64,000 bases of DNA from the NCBI GenBank assembly GCA_945866125.1, contig CAMBFZ010000001.1, positions 1 to 64,000 on the forward strand. The letters run 5' to 3'. This DNA is from Bordetella parapertussis. GTDB taxonomy: Bacteria > Pseudomonadota > Gammaproteobacteria > Burkholderiales > Burkholderiaceae_D. Shown one piece after another: positions 25,203 to 34,932 of this stretch (position 1 is its first letter; each line of letters starts with the position of its first letter). The notes below the pieces were generated by a model. It was not told the origin of the DNA. It saw nothing but the letters and a program-made list of their open reading frames with translations, and did no database searches. Position numbers and translations under genes: made by a program.

Positions 25203-26141
25203 CTACGCGTTGCCCATCGCTTGCTGCTGGCGCTCCATGAAGTCAGCCAATGTGTCGATGCCGCGCATCTGCAAAATGGTATTGCGCACCGCCGCCTCCA
25301 GTAGCACGGCCAGATTGCGACCGGCCTCCACGGGGATGACGACTTTGCGGATCGGCAGGCCCAGCACATCCTGGGTTTGCTGATGCAGGGGCAAGCGCTC
25401 GTAGTTTTCTTCCAGGGTCTTGCGCCGTACGAGATGCACGATCAGTTTCAGGCGCATTTTGCGGCGCACGGCGGTCTCGCCAAAGATGGTCCGAATGTCA
25501 AGCAAACCCAGTCCGCGTACCTCCAGCAGATTTTGCAGCAGCGCCGGACAGCGGCCTTCGACCATATGCGGCGCCACCCGGGAAAACTCGACCGCGTCGT
25601 CGGCAACCAGGCCATGGTCGCGTGAGATCAGCTCGAGCCCCAGCTCGCTTTTGCCCAGACCGGATTCGCCTGTGATGAGCACGCCCACCCCAAGCACATC
25701 CATGAATACGCCGTGCATGGTGATGCGCAGTGCGAGCTTTTTTGACAGATAGACACGTAGATAATCAATCACTTGCGCTGCCGGGAGCGGGGTCGAGAGC
25801 AGCGGTATCTGGTGCTCGTCGCAGACCTGCGCAATATAAGGAGGGGCCGCCAATGACTGCGCCAAAATAAAAGCGGGCGGCAAACCGGTGACGAGTTCGC
25901 GGGTTTGGGCAACGCGGCTCGCTTCCGAAATACGCTTGAGGTAAGCGAGCTCCTGGGAGCCAAAGACCTGAATGCGGCCGGGATGAATCAGGTTCAAATG
26001 GCCGACCTGATCGGCGGCGGAGGCCGCGTCGCCCACGATGAGACGTTCACCGCCACCCAAGCCACCAATCCAGCCTAGTTGCAGTGAGATGAGATTGTCA
26101 TCAACCAGTTGGCGGATCGAGAGCGGCGTAGCGAGGGGCAT
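25203..26141 (-). CDS. hprK: HPr kinase/phosphorylase
   Basis: HprK phosphorylates and dephosphorylates a Ser of HPr. This 312-aa protein has the N-terminal regulatory domain (about 1-128), His143 in MHGVF, the P-loop GESGLGKS (158-165) and the C-terminal family signature KVVIPVEAGRNLAVLLEAA. Betaproteobacteria keep HprK with an incomplete PTS that is thought to regulate metabolism rather than import sugar. It starts 3 bases after the ptsN stop. HPr and EI genes are not in this window. Confidence 0.96.
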   Translation of the reverse strand: MPLATPLSIRQLVDDNLISLQLGWIGGLGGGERLIVGDAASAADQVGHLNLIHPGRIQVFGSQELAYLKRISEASRVAQTRELVTGLPPAFILAQSLAAPPYIAQVCDEHQIPLLSTPLPAAQVIDYLRVYLSKKLALRITMHGVFMDVLGVGVLITGESGLGKSELGLELISRDHGLVADDAVEFSRVAPHMVEGRCPALLQNLLEVRGLGLLDIRTIFGETAVRRKMRLKLIVHLVRRKTLEENYERLPLHQQTQDVLGLPIRKVVIPVEAGRNLAVLLEAAVRNTILQMRGIDTLADFMERQQQAMGNA

Positions 26142-26144
26142 GAA

Positions 26145-26618
26145 TTAAGCCACGTCCCGCTCAATCGGACGCCAGGCCGTCAGCCGGGCATGCAGCGAGG
26201 TGGCATCAGTGTCTTCGGCGAGGGCCGCGCGAAACGCTTTGTCGGAAAACATTTCGGCAATCTCGGACAAAATTTCTAGATGTTGCTGAGTCACGTTGTC
26301 GGGAATCAAAAGGAAAATCAAGAGCTTGACTGGCTCGCCGTCGGGCGACTCAAACGGAATGGCTTCGTTTAAGCGGACAAATGCCGCCAGCGGCGCTTTG
26401 AGCCCGCGAATACGGCCATGCGGGACAGCGACACCGTGACCAAGTCCGGTTGAGCCCAGTCGCTCGCGTGCAAATAAATTGTCGGATACCGTCGAACGGG
26501 CAATGCCGCAGTTGTTTTCGAAAATTAGGCCAGCTTGCTCGAATGCACGCTTTTTGCTGGAGCATTCCAGATCGAGCACAACGTTTTGAGGAGAGAGAAT
26601 TTGGCTGAAGTGTGTCAT
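26145..26618 (-). CDS. ptsN: PTS IIA-like nitrogen-regulatory protein PtsN
   Basis: EIIA-Ntr (157 aa) is the terminal phosphoryl acceptor of the regulatory nitrogen PTS and affects potassium, carbon and nitrogen balance. The active-site His67 lies in GHGVAVPHGRI, with RERLGSTGLG just before it. I preferred the ATG at 26618 because MTHFSQILSPQNVVLDLE matches the family start; a GTG at 26630 is possible. It heads the hprK-rapZ operon. The usual upstream rpoN/hpf genes of relatives are absent; the 240 bases before it contain nothing I recognise. Confidence 0.95.
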   Translation of the reverse strand: MTHFSQILSPQNVVLDLECSSKKRAFEQAGLIFENNCGIARSTVSDNLFARERLGSTGLGHGVAVPHGRIRGLKAPLAAFVRLNEAIPFESPDGEPVKLLIFLLIPDNVTQQHLEILSEIAEMFSDKAFRAALAEDTDATSLHARLTAWRPIERDVA

Positions 26619-26858
26619 GGTGCGCTGCACAATATTGTCTTTTGCTTCGCATTATAGGCGCATTTTGAAACTGTGGCGCCCGATTGTCGGTAGGGGAAAT
26701 GCCGCGCCGCGCGCTTTGCCAAGGTCGGCCGTAACCGATCGCTACACGCTATTCCTTGCGCGACATTCGTCATGTTGTGTCAAGTGATTGCCCGAAGGAA
26801 GAATCTAATCCAGCTTCGACCCGTTGGCAATCGCCGTGCGCAAATGATGGTGCGCATT

Positions 26859-27710
26859 TTATTGTCGTGCGTTACGGGCATTCGGCGGCATGTGGCTTAA
26901 AGAAAAATTACTGCGCCAGGGATTGATGTCGATGCCGCCGCGGCGTGTGTAGCGGGCCAGCACCATGAGTTTGTGCGGCTGGCATTGGCGCAAGATATCG
27001 ACAAAAATACGCTCGACGCATTGCTCGTGAAATTCGTGGTGCGAGCGAAATCCGATGAGGTATCGGAGCAGGCCTTCCTGATCGATCGGCGCACCGACGT
27101 AGCGAATCTGTACGCTGCCCCAATCGGGCTGACCGGTGACGAGGCAATTAGATTTTAATAAATGGGAGAGCAGTGTTTCTTGGATCGGTGCTTCTTGGGT
27201 GCTGGCTTTGAGCAGAGACGGATCGGGTTCGTAGTGGTTGATGTCGATATCGAGTCGGTCGAGCAGCAGGCCATCTAACTCGGCAAGCTTGAGTTTGCCA
27301 AAATCTTCTGGGCCGGTAAGCTGGACCTGAACCGGCGCGCCGAAGCCGGCCGATAAGTCAGCCCGCAATAATGCGAGCACGGCCTCGGGGCCGGCCAGAC
27401 GACTTTGGTTTAACGCGTTCAGGTAGAGCTTGAGTGACTTGGATTCGATGATGTTGGGTGAGTCAGCGGGCACGAGCACGGTGACGATCGCTACCTGCGG
27501 TTTGCCGCGCAAATTGAGCCACGAGACTTCATAGGCGTTCCAACAATCCATGCCAAAAAAAGGCAAGCTGGTGCCGATGCCAAGCTCGGCGCGTTTGGCC
27601 GCACGCGGCATCGCAAACAGCAAGGCCGGATCGTATTGTGTCGAATAGGCAGAAAGTTTGCCTAACGGTGAGTCGGCGGGGGATTGCGCGGGCGCGGTGT
27701 GGTCGGTCAT
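26859..27710 (-). CDS. queF: NADPH-dependent 7-cyano-7-deazaguanine reductase QueF
   Basis: QueF reduces preQ0 to preQ1 in queuosine biosynthesis. The length of 283 aa is that of the long, two-domain form. It carries ESKSLKLYLNALNQ, the nucleophilic Cys in SNCLVTGQPDWGSVQIRYVG, and the substrate-binding Glu and His of HHEFHEQCVERIF. It lies 18 bases after the ilvA stop on the same strand, so both may share a transcript. Confidence 0.96.
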   Translation of the reverse strand: MTDHTAPAQSPADSPLGKLSAYSTQYDPALLFAMPRAAKRAELGIGTSLPFFGMDCWNAYEVSWLNLRGKPQVAIVTVLVPADSPNIIESKSLKLYLNALNQSRLAGPEAVLALLRADLSAGFGAPVQVQLTGPEDFGKLKLAELDGLLLDRLDIDINHYEPDPSLLKASTQEAPIQETLLSHLLKSNCLVTGQPDWGSVQIRYVGAPIDQEGLLRYLIGFRSHHEFHEQCVERIFVDILRQCQPHKLMVLARYTRRGGIDINPWRSNFSLSHMPPNARNARQ

Positions 27711-27728
27711 GATGGAGTCGCGGTGCGA

Positions 27729-29252
27729 TTATAGAAATAGCTGGTAAGCGGGATGGTCAGTTTCGTCCCAATATCGATAACCCAGCGTGGCGAGAAAATC
27801 GCGGAAGCTTTTCATTTCTTTTTTCGGCACTTGCAAACCAACGAGCACGCGGCCGACATCGCCGCCCTCACTACGATAATGAAACAGGCTAATGTTCCAA
27901 TTGGGTGCGAGGCTATCGAGAAAGCGCATCAGCGCGCCGGGTCGTTCGGGAAATTCAAAGCGATACAACAATTCATTGTCTGCCAGCGCACTCTTGCCAC
28001 CGACCAGATGCCGGATGTGTACCTTGGCTAATTCGTCTTGGGTCAGGTCGATGGTATTAAACCCTTGTTTTTCAAATTGCTTGCTAATGGTGCTGGGCTC
28101 ATCGCGCGAGGCTACTTGCAGGCCGACGAAGACATGGGCTTTTTTTTGATCGCTGATGCGATAGTTAAATTCGGTCACGGCGCGTGCGCCAACCAATTGG
28201 CAAAAGCGGCGGAAGCTGCCGCGCTCTTCGGGAATGGTCACGGCAAAAATGGCTTCATGGGCTTCACCGACTTCGGCGCGTTCGGCCACAAAACGAAGCC
28301 GGTCGAAATTCATGTTGGCGCCACAGGCAATGGCGATCAGGCTTTGATTTTTGATCGGGTGCTTGGTTTTTGCCGCGCGTTCGATATAGGCTTTGGCACC
28401 GGCGACGGCAAGTGCACCGGCTGGCTCGAGGATGCTACGGGTGTCGGTAAAGACATCTTTGATGGCGGTGCAGACGGCATCGGTATCGACCAAAATAATA
28501 TCGTCGACATACTGCCGTGCCAACCGAAAGGTCTCTTCGCCCACTTGCTTGACCGCGGTACCATCGGAAAACAAGCCGACGTCGGTGAGCGTTACTCGTC
28601 GTCCCGCTTTTAAAGAGCGGGCCATGGCATCCGAGTCGGTGGTTTGCACGCCGATGATCTTGATGTCCGGACGGACGGCCTTGATATAAGCGGCGACACC
28701 GGCAATCAGGCCACCGCCACCGATGGCGACGAAGATCGCGTGAATCGGGCCGGAATGCTGGCGCACAATTTCCATCGCAATCGTGCCTTGGCCAGCGATG
28801 ACGTCTGGGTCGTCGAAGGGATGCACGAAAGAGAGCTTTTGTTTTTTCTCCAAGGTCAGCGCATGCGCATACGCATCCGAATACGATTCGCCGAACAGCA
28901 CCACTTCGCCACCGCGCGCTTTGACCGCATCGATCTTGACCGCTGGCGTGGTGGTGGGCATCACGATCACGGCACGGCAGCCGAGTTTTTTGGCGGAGAG
29001 GGCAACCCCTTGCGCGTGGTTGCCCGCTGAGGCGCATATGACACCATGCTTGCGTTGCGCAGGACTCAAGTGCGCCATCTTGTTGTAGGCACCGCGCAGT
29101 TTGAAGCTGAACACGCTTTGCATGTCTTCGCGTTTGAAATAAATTTTGTTACCGGTGCGGGCCGATAAAATAGGCGCTAGTTCAAGCGGCGTTTCGATCG
29201 CGACATCATAGACGCGCGAGGTGAGGATTTTTTTCAGATAGTCGATGCTCAT
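27729..29252 (-). CDS. ilvA: Threonine ammonia-lyase, biosynthetic
   Basis: IlvA deaminates threonine to 2-oxobutanoate, the first step to isoleucine. This 507-aa protein has a PLP-binding catalytic domain with Lys51 in FSFKLRGAYNKM, the Gly-rich phosphate loop IGGGGLIAG, and ASAGNHAQGVA. Two C-terminal ACT-like regulatory domains (about 325-410 and 420-507) indicate the allosteric, isoleucine-inhibited biosynthetic form. A TATAAT-like element lies only 8 bases before the ATG on this strand, which could give a nearly leaderless mRNA, but its -35 is poor. Confidence 0.96.
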   Translation of the reverse strand: MSIDYLKKILTSRVYDVAIETPLELAPILSARTGNKIYFKREDMQSVFSFKLRGAYNKMAHLSPAQRKHGVICASAGNHAQGVALSAKKLGCRAVIVMPTTTPAVKIDAVKARGGEVVLFGESYSDAYAHALTLEKKQKLSFVHPFDDPDVIAGQGTIAMEIVRQHSGPIHAIFVAIGGGGLIAGVAAYIKAVRPDIKIIGVQTTDSDAMARSLKAGRRVTLTDVGLFSDGTAVKQVGEETFRLARQYVDDIILVDTDAVCTAIKDVFTDTRSILEPAGALAVAGAKAYIERAAKTKHPIKNQSLIAIACGANMNFDRLRFVAERAEVGEAHEAIFAVTIPEERGSFRRFCQLVGARAVTEFNYRISDQKKAHVFVGLQVASRDEPSTISKQFEKQGFNTIDLTQDELAKVHIRHLVGGKSALADNELLYRFEFPERPGALMRFLDSLAPNWNISLFHYRSEGGDVGRVLVGLQVPKKEMKSFRDFLATLGYRYWDETDHPAYQLFL

Positions 29253-29413
29253 AGCGGTTCATTATAATGGACGCTGTTTTGCGAGCGCACCTCTTTATGG
29301 AGGACTTGAGACTTCCATAAAAAGATGCGTCATCTGTCAACCTTGTCTCAATCGCACGGGTCACCCCGATCCACACCGGGCCCCGCGTATTTCATCCGCA
29401 CTGTCGTGCCACC

Positions 29414-29902
29414 ATGCTTGCCTCTGCGCTCTCTTACCTGCTCGCTGCCTTTGCCCTGCCCACAGTCGGCCTGCCGGCGGTCTTCGTGGTCAGTTTTGTA
29501 TCGGCGACGTTGCTGCCGATGGGTTCGGAGCCGGCCCTCTTTGGGTTCATCAAGCTCAACCCGGATTGGTTTTGGCTCGGCATTGTGGTGGCCACCTTGG
29601 GCAATACTCTGGGTGGCGCGTTCAGCTATCTGATGGGCTACGGTGCTAAAAAAGTCTTTGCCCCAAACAGCACACCTCGGTATCTGGGTTGGCTGCAGCG
29701 TTTTGGCCCTAAGACCTTGCTGCTGTCATGGTTGCCTGTGATCGGCGATCCGTTGTGCTCGGTTGCGGGTTGGTTGAAAATACCGTTCTGGCCGAGTCTG
29801 GCGTATATGGCCTTGGGCAAGTTGGTGCGTTATATCGTCGTCACCATGCTGCTGCTGGCGGTGCCCGATAGCGTCTGGCATGGTTTGCTCGCAGTGCGGT
29901 AA
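29414..29902 (+). CDS. YqaA-family membrane protein (DedA/SNARE-associated superfamily)
   Basis: This small integral membrane protein (162 aa) has three or four hydrophobic segments (about 5-30, 50-75, 95-118 and 130-155). Family motifs include FVSATLLPMGSEPAL near the start, GNTLGGAFSYLMGYGAKK in the middle, and the re-entrant-like SWLPVIGDPLCSVAGWL. YqaA proteins belong to the VTT/DedA superfamily, whose better-known members transport or scramble lipids; YqaA itself has no firm role. The gene is divergent from ilvA, with 161 bases between. Confidence 0.9.
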   Translation: MLASALSYLLAAFALPTVGLPAVFVVSFVSATLLPMGSEPALFGFIKLNPDWFWLGIVVATLGNTLGGAFSYLMGYGAKKVFAPNSTPRYLGWLQRFGPKTLLLSWLPVIGDPLCSVAGWLKIPFWPSLAYMALGKLVRYIVVTMLLLAVPDSVWHGLLAVR

Positions 29903-30006
29903 ATTCCAATAAAAGGGTAGCATTTCATAGGGGTATTCGGTGCGCTTGCGTGCAGCCTGTTGCGGCGCAATACGCTAAAATGCGTCTTTACATTTAGGCT
30001 ACCTCC

Positions 30007-33000
30007 ATGAACGCCCCCGCGCACATTCACACCTTGCTGTCCGATGCATCAGACGGCGCTCAACCGGCCCGCCTGCGTGAAATTCCGTACAACTACACGT
30101 CGTTTTCGGATCGTGAGATCGTCATCCGTTTGCTGGGTGAACCGGCGTGGGGTTTACTGTCTGTGCTACGCGGTGCACGTCAGACTGGTCGCTCAGCCCG
30201 TATGCTTTACGAAGTATTGGGCGATATTTGGGTCGTGCAACGGAATCCGTATCTGCAGGACGACATGCTCGATAATCCGAAGCGTCGCGGCGCACTGATT
30301 GATGCCTTGTATCACCGTCTGGGTGAAGTCGACAAGCGACGGCATGCCACCGACCTCGAAGATAAAGCTGATGCGCAGGCGGCCGTTCGTAGCGCCAATG
30401 TCGAAGCGCTGTTGGCTGCGGCGCGTAAAGCGATCGAAGACTTTGCAGCGCAATTCGAGCAAACAGCCAGTCTGCGTCGCCGCACGAATAAAATCCTTGG
30501 TCGCTACACCGCGCTCGACAACATCAAATTCGATGGCCTCTCGCGTGTGTCGCACGTGACGGATGCCACTGACTGGCGGGTTGAGTATCCTTTCGTGGTG
30601 CTGACGCCCGACACCGAAGACGAAATGGCGGGTCTGGTCAAGGGCTGTATTGAACTCGGACTGACCATCATTCCGCGCGGCGGCGGCACCGGTTATACCG
30701 GCGGCGCTATTCCGTTGACGCCACTGTCTGCTGTCATCAACACCGAAAAACTCGAAGCGCTTGGTGCGGTCGAGATGCAAATTTTGCCCGGATTGTCGCA
30801 CGACTACGCCACCATTTACTCGGGTGCTGGCGTAGTCACCAAGCGCGTCGCGGATGCGGCAGAAAAGGCCGGCTTTGTTTTTGCGGTCGATCCCACGTCG
30901 GCCGAAGCGTCCTGCATCGGCGGCAATATTGCGATGAATGCAGGCGGCAAAAAAGCTGTGTTGTGGGGGACCGCGCTCGACAATCTCGCCAGCTGGCGCA
31001 TGGTCGATCCCAACGGTGACTGGCTTGAGGTTACGCGGCTCGATCACAACCTGGGCAAGATTCATGACGTTGCACTGGCGCGGTTTGAACTTGTCTGGAC
31101 ACATCCGGCTGAGAAGGGTCGTCGCAATGCGCCCTTCAAAACCGAAGTGCTCGAAATTCCGGGGCGCACCTTCCGCAAAGAAGGGCTTGGCAAGGACGTC
31201 ACGGATAAATTTTTATCCGGTTTGCCCGGCATCCAAAAAGAAGGGTGCGATGGCTTGATTACGTCGGCGCGCTGGATTCTGCATAAAATGCCCAAGCATA
31301 CCCGCACGGTCTGCTTAGAGTTTTTTGGTCAGGCGCGCGAGGCGATTCCCTCTATTGTCGAGATCAAAAATTATCTCGATGCGGAAACTCAAAAAGGCGG
31401 CGCGATATTGGCCGGGCTTGAGCATCTCGACGAGCGCTATCTGCGCGCTGTTGGCTATGCGACCAAATCCAAGCGTGGTGTGCTGCCCAAGATGGCCTTG
31501 TTTGGCGATATCGTCGGCGATGACGAAGAAGCCGTGGCGCGCGCGGCATCCGAAGTGGTTCGCATTGCCAACACCCGCGTTGGCGAAGGTTTTGTGGCGG
31601 TCAGCCCCGAGGCGCGTAAAAAATTCTGGCTGGATCGGGCGCGCACTGCGGCCATTGCCAAGCATACCAATGCGTTCAAAATTAACGAGGACGTCGTTAT
31701 TCCGTTAAATCGGATGGGTGAGTACACCGACGGTATCGAGCGATTCAACATTGAATTGTCGATCAAAAACAAATTGCAACTTGCCACTGAACTATCACGC
31801 TTTTTTGCAAAAGGGTCACTACCACTCGGTAAAAGCGACGACGCCGAAGGCAACGACATCCCGCCTGCCGAGCTGCTCGAAAACCGGGTCAGTGAAGCGC
31901 TCGCCCTAATCGATTCGGTGCACGCGCGCTGGTCGTGGTTACTCGAACACATTGATCTTTCCTTGCGTGCTGCCCAGCCTGAGCTGGCACGTCTGGGGCT
32001 CGATCAATTACTACCCCAATTCGAGGCGCGCATTGCCGCGCAACCTGATGTGCGCGTGTTCGATCTGCTGCAAGACCGCACCATTCGTATTTCGTGGAAG
32101 GCCGAGTTGCGGGCGCCGTTGCGTCAGTTGTTCAATGGCGCGGCCTTCAAACAAATTTTGGATGCGTGCACCGCGCTACATAAGCAGGTATTGCGTGGCC
32201 GGGTTTTTGTGGCCTTGCACATGCACGCCGGTGACGGCAATGTGCACACCAACATCCCCGTCAACTCGGATGACTACCAGATGCTGCAGACCGCGCATGC
32301 GGCGGTTGAACGTATCATGGCCTTGGCGCGTGCGCTCAATGGCGTCATCTCCGGCGAGCACGGCATTGGTATCACCAAGCTTGAGTTTCTGACCGATGCT
32401 GAGATGGCGGGCTTCCGTGATTACAAACAACGCATTGATCCCGAAGGGCGCTTCAATAAAGGTAAATTGTTGGGCACGCCCGAGTTGGCAGCGGATTTGC
32501 GCAATGCCTATACGCCGTCATTTGGCCTGATGGGGCATGAGTCGCTGATCATGCAGCAAAGCGATATCGGCGCCATCACGAACAGTGTGAAAGATTGCCT
32601 GCGCTGCGGCAAATGCAAGCCGGTATGTGCGACCCATGTGCCGCGGGCCAACCTGCTCTACTCGCCACGCAATAAAATTCTCGCCACGTCTTTGCTAGTG
32701 GAAGCGTTTCTGTATGAAGAGCAAACTCGTCGCGGCATCTCGATCAAGCACTGGGAAGAATTCGAAGACGTCGCCGACCATTGCACTGTGTGCCACAAAT
32801 GTCTGACGCCGTGCCCGGTCGATATTGATTTTGGTGATGTGTCGATGAGCATGCGCAATCTGCTGCGCAAGATGAACAAGAAGTCATTCAATCCCGGCAC
32901 TGCGGCGTCGATGTTTTTTTTGAATGCGACGGATCCGGCCACCATCAATGCGACCCGGCAGGTAATGATGGGCTGGGGTTACAAGCTGCAGCGTCTGGCG

Positions 33001-34008
33001 CATGATGTATTGAAAAAATTCGCCAAAAAACAAACCAAGGCACCGCCATCGACACATGGCAAGCCGCCGGTGCGCGAGCAGGTGATTCATTTCATCAACA
33101 AAAAAATGCCTGGTAATTTACCCAAGAAAGCCGCACGTGCCCTACTTGATATTGAAGATGACAAAGTCATACCGATCATTCGGAATCCGCAAACGACAAA
33201 TGCGGACACAGAAGCAGTGTTTTATTTCCCTGGCTGTGGTTCCGAGCGCTTGTTCTCGCAAGTTGGTCTGGCCACGCAGGCCATGCTGTGGCAAGTGGGT
33301 GTGCAAACCGTGCTGCCGCCGGGCTACCTGTGCTGCGGTTATCCGCAGCGCGGCTCGGGTGACTTTGATAAAGCGGAAAAAATCATCACCGACAACCGCG
33401 TGCTATTCCATCGCATGGCCAACACGCTGAATTATCTGGACATCAAAACCGTCATCGTGTCTTGCGGCACTTGCTACGATCAGTTGCAGGGCTATCAGTT
33501 CGACAAAATATTCCCTGGCTGCCGCATCATGGATATCCACGAATATCTGCTCGAAAAAAATATCAAGCTCGAAGGCGTCAGCGGAACACGCTACATGTAT
33601 CACGATCCTTGCCATAGCCCGATGAAACTGCAAGATCCACTGAAGACAGTCAACAGCCTGATCACCACCATCGATGCGCAGAAGATCGAAAAGAACGATC
33701 GCTGCTGCGGCGAGTCCGGGACACTCGCCATTAGCCGACCTGATATCTCGACGCAGATCCGATTCCGCAAGGAAGAAGAAATGGTTAAGGGGGCCGATAA
33801 ATTGCGCGCCGATGGCTTTACCGGCAACGTCAAAATTTTGACTTCCTGCCCGTCCTGTTTGCAGGGCCTCAAGCGCTATGACGATGATTCGGGAACGGAT
33901 GCCGACTACATCGTGGTCGAAATAGCGCGTCATCTGTTGGGTGAAAACTGGATGCCGGAATACGTAGCACGCGCTAATAATGGCGGCATCGAACGGGTCT
34001 TGGTGTAA
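30007..34008 (+). CDS. Giant DUF3683 / FAD-linked oxidase / Fe-S / CCG oxidoreductase
   Basis: This 1333-aa fusion has a DUF3683 N-terminus (about 15-190) and a VAO-type FAD domain with PRGGGTGYTGGAIP near 223. A D-lactate-dehydrogenase-like C-domain ends around GEHGIGITK near 783. Two 4Fe-4S motifs follow (CLRCGKCKPVC near 864 and CTVCHKCLTPC near 925), then two cysteine-rich CCG domains (CCGYPQRG near 1109 and CCGESGT near 1233). This combines the parts of GlcD and GlcF, or of the Dld-II plus LldE type, so it probably oxidises a 2-hydroxy acid and passes electrons to quinone. The substrate is unknown. Single giant versions are typical of Burkholderiales. HIT and DUF971 genes follow closely. 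Confidence 0.92.
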   Translation: MNAPAHIHTLLSDASDGAQPARLREIPYNYTSFSDREIVIRLLGEPAWGLLSVLRGARQTGRSARMLYEVLGDIWVVQRNPYLQDDMLDNPKRRGALIDALYHRLGEVDKRRHATDLEDKADAQAAVRSANVEALLAAARKAIEDFAAQFEQTASLRRRTNKILGRYTALDNIKFDGLSRVSHVTDATDWRVEYPFVVLTPDTEDEMAGLVKGCIELGLTIIPRGGGTGYTGGAIPLTPLSAVINTEKLEALGAVEMQILPGLSHDYATIYSGAGVVTKRVADAAEKAGFVFAVDPTSAEASCIGGNIAMNAGGKKAVLWGTALDNLASWRMVDPNGDWLEVTRLDHNLGKIHDVALARFELVWTHPAEKGRRNAPFKTEVLEIPGRTFRKEGLGKDVTDKFLSGLPGIQKEGCDGLITSARWILHKMPKHTRTVCLEFFGQAREAIPSIVEIKNYLDAETQKGGAILAGLEHLDERYLRAVGYATKSKRGVLPKMALFGDIVGDDEEAVARAASEVVRIANTRVGEGFVAVSPEARKKFWLDRARTAAIAKHTNAFKINEDVVIPLNRMGEYTDGIERFNIELSIKNKLQLATELSRFFAKGSLPLGKSDDAEGNDIPPAELLENRVSEALALIDSVHARWSWLLEHIDLSLRAAQPELARLGLDQLLPQFEARIAAQPDVRVFDLLQDRTIRISWKAELRAPLRQLFNGAAFKQILDACTALHKQVLRGRVFVALHMHAGDGNVHTNIPVNSDDYQMLQTAHAAVERIMALARALNGVISGEHGIGITKLEFLTDAEMAGFRDYKQRIDPEGRFNKGKLLGTPELAADLRNAYTPSFGLMGHESLIMQQSDIGAITNSVKDCLRCGKCKPVCATHVPRANLLYSPRNKILATSLLVEAFLYEEQTRRGISIKHWEEFEDVADHCTVCHKCLTPCPVDIDFGDVSMSMRNLLRKMNKKSFNPGTAASMFFLNATDPATINATRQVMMGWGYKLQRLAHDVLKKFAKKQTKAPPSTHGKPPVREQVIHFINKKMPGNLPKKAARALLDIEDDKVIPIIRNPQTTNADTEAVFYFPGCGSERLFSQVGLATQAMLWQVGVQTVLPPGYLCCGYPQRGSGDFDKAEKIITDNRVLFHRMANTLNYLDIKTVIVSCGTCYDQLQGYQFDKIFPGCRIMDIHEYLLEKNIKLEGVSGTRYMYHDPCHSPMKLQDPLKTVNSLITTIDAQKIEKNDRCCGESGTLAISRPDISTQIRFRKEEEMVKGADKLRADGFTGNVKILTSCPSCLQGLKRYDDDSGTDADYIVVEIARHLLGENWMPEYVARANNGGIERVLV

Positions 34009-34011
34009 GCG

Positions 34012-34467
34012 ATGACGGCGCTCACTGAGCCACACACTGATCCGCACTGTGAACTCTGCCAAAGCCCTGGTGGCGAGGTCGTCTTTCAGGGTATACAGCT
34101 GCGGGTGGTGTTGGTGGATGACGCCAATTATCCGGGCTTTTGTCGGGTGATCTGGCGCGACCATGTGGCCGAGGTCACCGACCTGCCCGAGCTCGATCGC
34201 ATGCTCTTGATGGACGTGCTATGGCAGGTTGAGACTGTAGTGCGCGCGGTGATGCAGCCCTTGAAAATCAATCTTGCCAGTCTGGGAAATATGGTCCCGC
34301 ATCTGCACTGGCACGTGATCCCGCGGTATGCCGATGATGCGCATTTCCCCGCGCCGGTCTGGACGGTGGCACAGCGCGAGACTCCGCAAGACGTACTCGG
34401 GCAGCGCCGTGCTTTGCGGCCTGCTTTGCGTGATGCGCTGGCATTGCGGCTGGCTTCGTATGTGTGA
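34012..34467 (+). CDS. HIT family hydrolase
   Basis: This 151-aa histidine-triad protein has the nucleotide-binding active-site motif HLHWHVIPR and the N-terminal CELCQ, where the two Cys may bind metal. HIT proteins hydrolyse nucleoside phosphoramidates or dinucleotides. Its ATG comes 3 bases after the oxidoreductase stop, so the two are co-transcribed. Length and motif are normal for the family; the physiological substrate is unknown. Confidence 0.9.
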   Translation: MTALTEPHTDPHCELCQSPGGEVVFQGIQLRVVLVDDANYPGFCRVIWRDHVAEVTDLPELDRMLLMDVLWQVETVVRAVMQPLKINLASLGNMVPHLHWHVIPRYADDAHFPAPVWTVAQRETPQDVLGQRRALRPALRDALALRLASYV

Positions 34468-34524
34468 GTCACTACAGCGGCGCTGGAATCCAGCATCTTT
34501 TGTTCAACATCAAACGGATCCAAC

Positions 34525-34932
34525 ATGACCAACACCGCAAGCCGACATCCGATAGCACTGGAAGTCCATAAAGCCTCACGCACGCTCGACATTACGTTTG
34601 ACGACGACAGCCGTTTTACTTTGTCGTTTGAACTGTTGCGCGTGTATTCACCATCGGCCGAAGTGCGCGGTCACGGCGCTGGGCAAGAAACCCTGCAAAC
34701 CGGCAAACGCGAAGTCGGCCTGACAGCACTGGAGCCTGTTGGTAATTATGGGGTGCGCCCGATTTTTTCCGACGGCCACGATAGCGGCATATTTACCTGG
34801 GATTATTTGTACCACCTCGCCAGCAATCGCGACGCGCTATGGGAAGACTATCTGCGCCGGCTCGAAGCCGCCGGTTTTACGCGTGAAACCGGCCGCGATG
34901 CTGCGATGGGAGCCAGCGCGAACGCGCATTAA
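34525..34932 (+). CDS. DUF971 family protein (gamma-butyrobetaine hydroxylase-like N-domain)
   Basis: This 135-aa protein matches the small domain also found at the N-terminus of gamma-butyrobetaine hydroxylase. It shows LSFELLRVYSPSAEVRGHG, VGNYGVRPIFSDGHDSGIFTWDYLYHL and a C-terminal helix WEDYLRRLEAAG. Stand-alone versions are frequent beside ubiE in betaproteobacteria and may bind a metal or help Fe-S trafficking; the function is unsettled. Its stop overlaps the stop of the convergent macro-like gene within TTAA at 34929-34932. Confidence 0.88.
   Translation: MTNTASRHPIALEVHKASRTLDITFDDDSRFTLSFELLRVYSPSAEVRGHGAGQETLQTGKREVGLTALEPVGNYGVRPIFSDGHDSGIFTWDYLYHLASNRDALWEDYLRRLEAAGFTRETGRDAAMGASANAH

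Noticed and set aside
29245..29649. 134-codon plus-strand ORF before the YqaA gene
   Set aside because: It overlaps the YqaA-family gene in another frame and has no family features; the YqaA frame has clear membrane motifs.
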